5,757 nt of DNA, taken from Clostridia bacterium. GTDB taxonomy: Bacteria; Bacillota_A; Clostridia; Oscillospirales; CAG-272. Below the pieces are notes generated by a model, which saw only the letters and a list, made by a program, of their open reading frames with translations, made no database searches and was not told the origin of the DNA. The position numbers were made by a program, and so were the translations under genes. How positions within the stretch are numbered: the first letter of the stretch is position 1; each line of letters starts with the position of its first letter. The stretch covers positions 1 to 5,757 of the forward strand of contig JAFQOB010000124.1 of assembly GCA_017395725.1 (NCBI GenBank), in the 5' to 3' direction. Of this stretch, positions 5,676 through 5,757 are shown one piece after another.

Positions 5676-5757
5676 CTATGCATTTATAAAAAGTTTGTAC
5701 AGACCGAGGAAGATTCCAAGGATAGAAGTAACTTTGATAGTGATTTTAAAAAACACT
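5676..5757 (-). CDS. Possible C-terminal end of a convergent gene, partial, unknown product
   Basis: From the right edge, one minus-strand frame is open for 26 codons and ends at TAG (5678-5676). It contains ITIKVTSILGIFLGLYK followed by LFINA. The hydrophobic pattern with scattered Lys resembles the end of a small membrane protein. Its orientation would be convergent with rpsU, and the bidirectional hairpin at 5606-5640 would lie 36 bases after its stop. I do not recognise the family. Other frames on both strands are also open here over short distances, so the call is tentative and this may be plain intergenic DNA. Confidence 0.3.
   Translation of the reverse strand, partial: VFFKITIKVTSILGIFLGLYKLFINA

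Overview
The window looks like a core chromosomal segment of a low-GC Firmicute, most probably a Clostridia-type organism (Oscillospiraceae/Ruminococcaceae-like). The reasons are AT-rich DNA, strong Shine-Dalgarno sites, a short LeuRS without the large proteobacterial insertion before KMSKS, a 58-residue bS21, and the order LCP - rsfS - leuS, which I recall as common in Clostridia. No mobile element, CRISPR array, tRNA/rRNA gene or defence cassette is visible, and I see no wholly new system. The unusual points are a tandem pair of variant LCP proteins and a highly structured promoter/leader in front of rpsU.

Region 1 (1-2409) holds two tandem, co-directional paralogues of the LytR-CpsA-Psr (LCP) family. 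These are membrane-anchored, extracytoplasmic enzymes expected to attach polyprenyl-linked glycopolymers to peptidoglycan. The first is cut by the left edge of the window. The second starts 18 bases after it, at 1210.

Region 2 (2426-5266) continues the same strand with rsfS (ribosomal silencing factor, 16 bases after the second LCP gene) and leuS (leucyl-tRNA synthetase, 54 bases after rsfS). The tight spacing suggests one transcription unit joining cell-wall assembly, ribosome silencing and aminoacylation. The end of rsfS carries a perfect inverted repeat beside promoter-like hexamers, so leuS may also have its own weak promoter.

Region 3 (5267-5640) is a self-contained rpsU unit. It has two A-tracts in phase, a full-consensus TTGACA-17-TATAAT promoter, a leader of about 50 nt with two possible hairpins and a doubled Shine-Dalgarno, the 58-codon bS21 gene, and a strong intrinsic terminator.

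Region 4 (5641-5757) holds no secure gene. A short open stretch on the minus strand could be the C-terminal end of a convergent gene whose body lies beyond the window.
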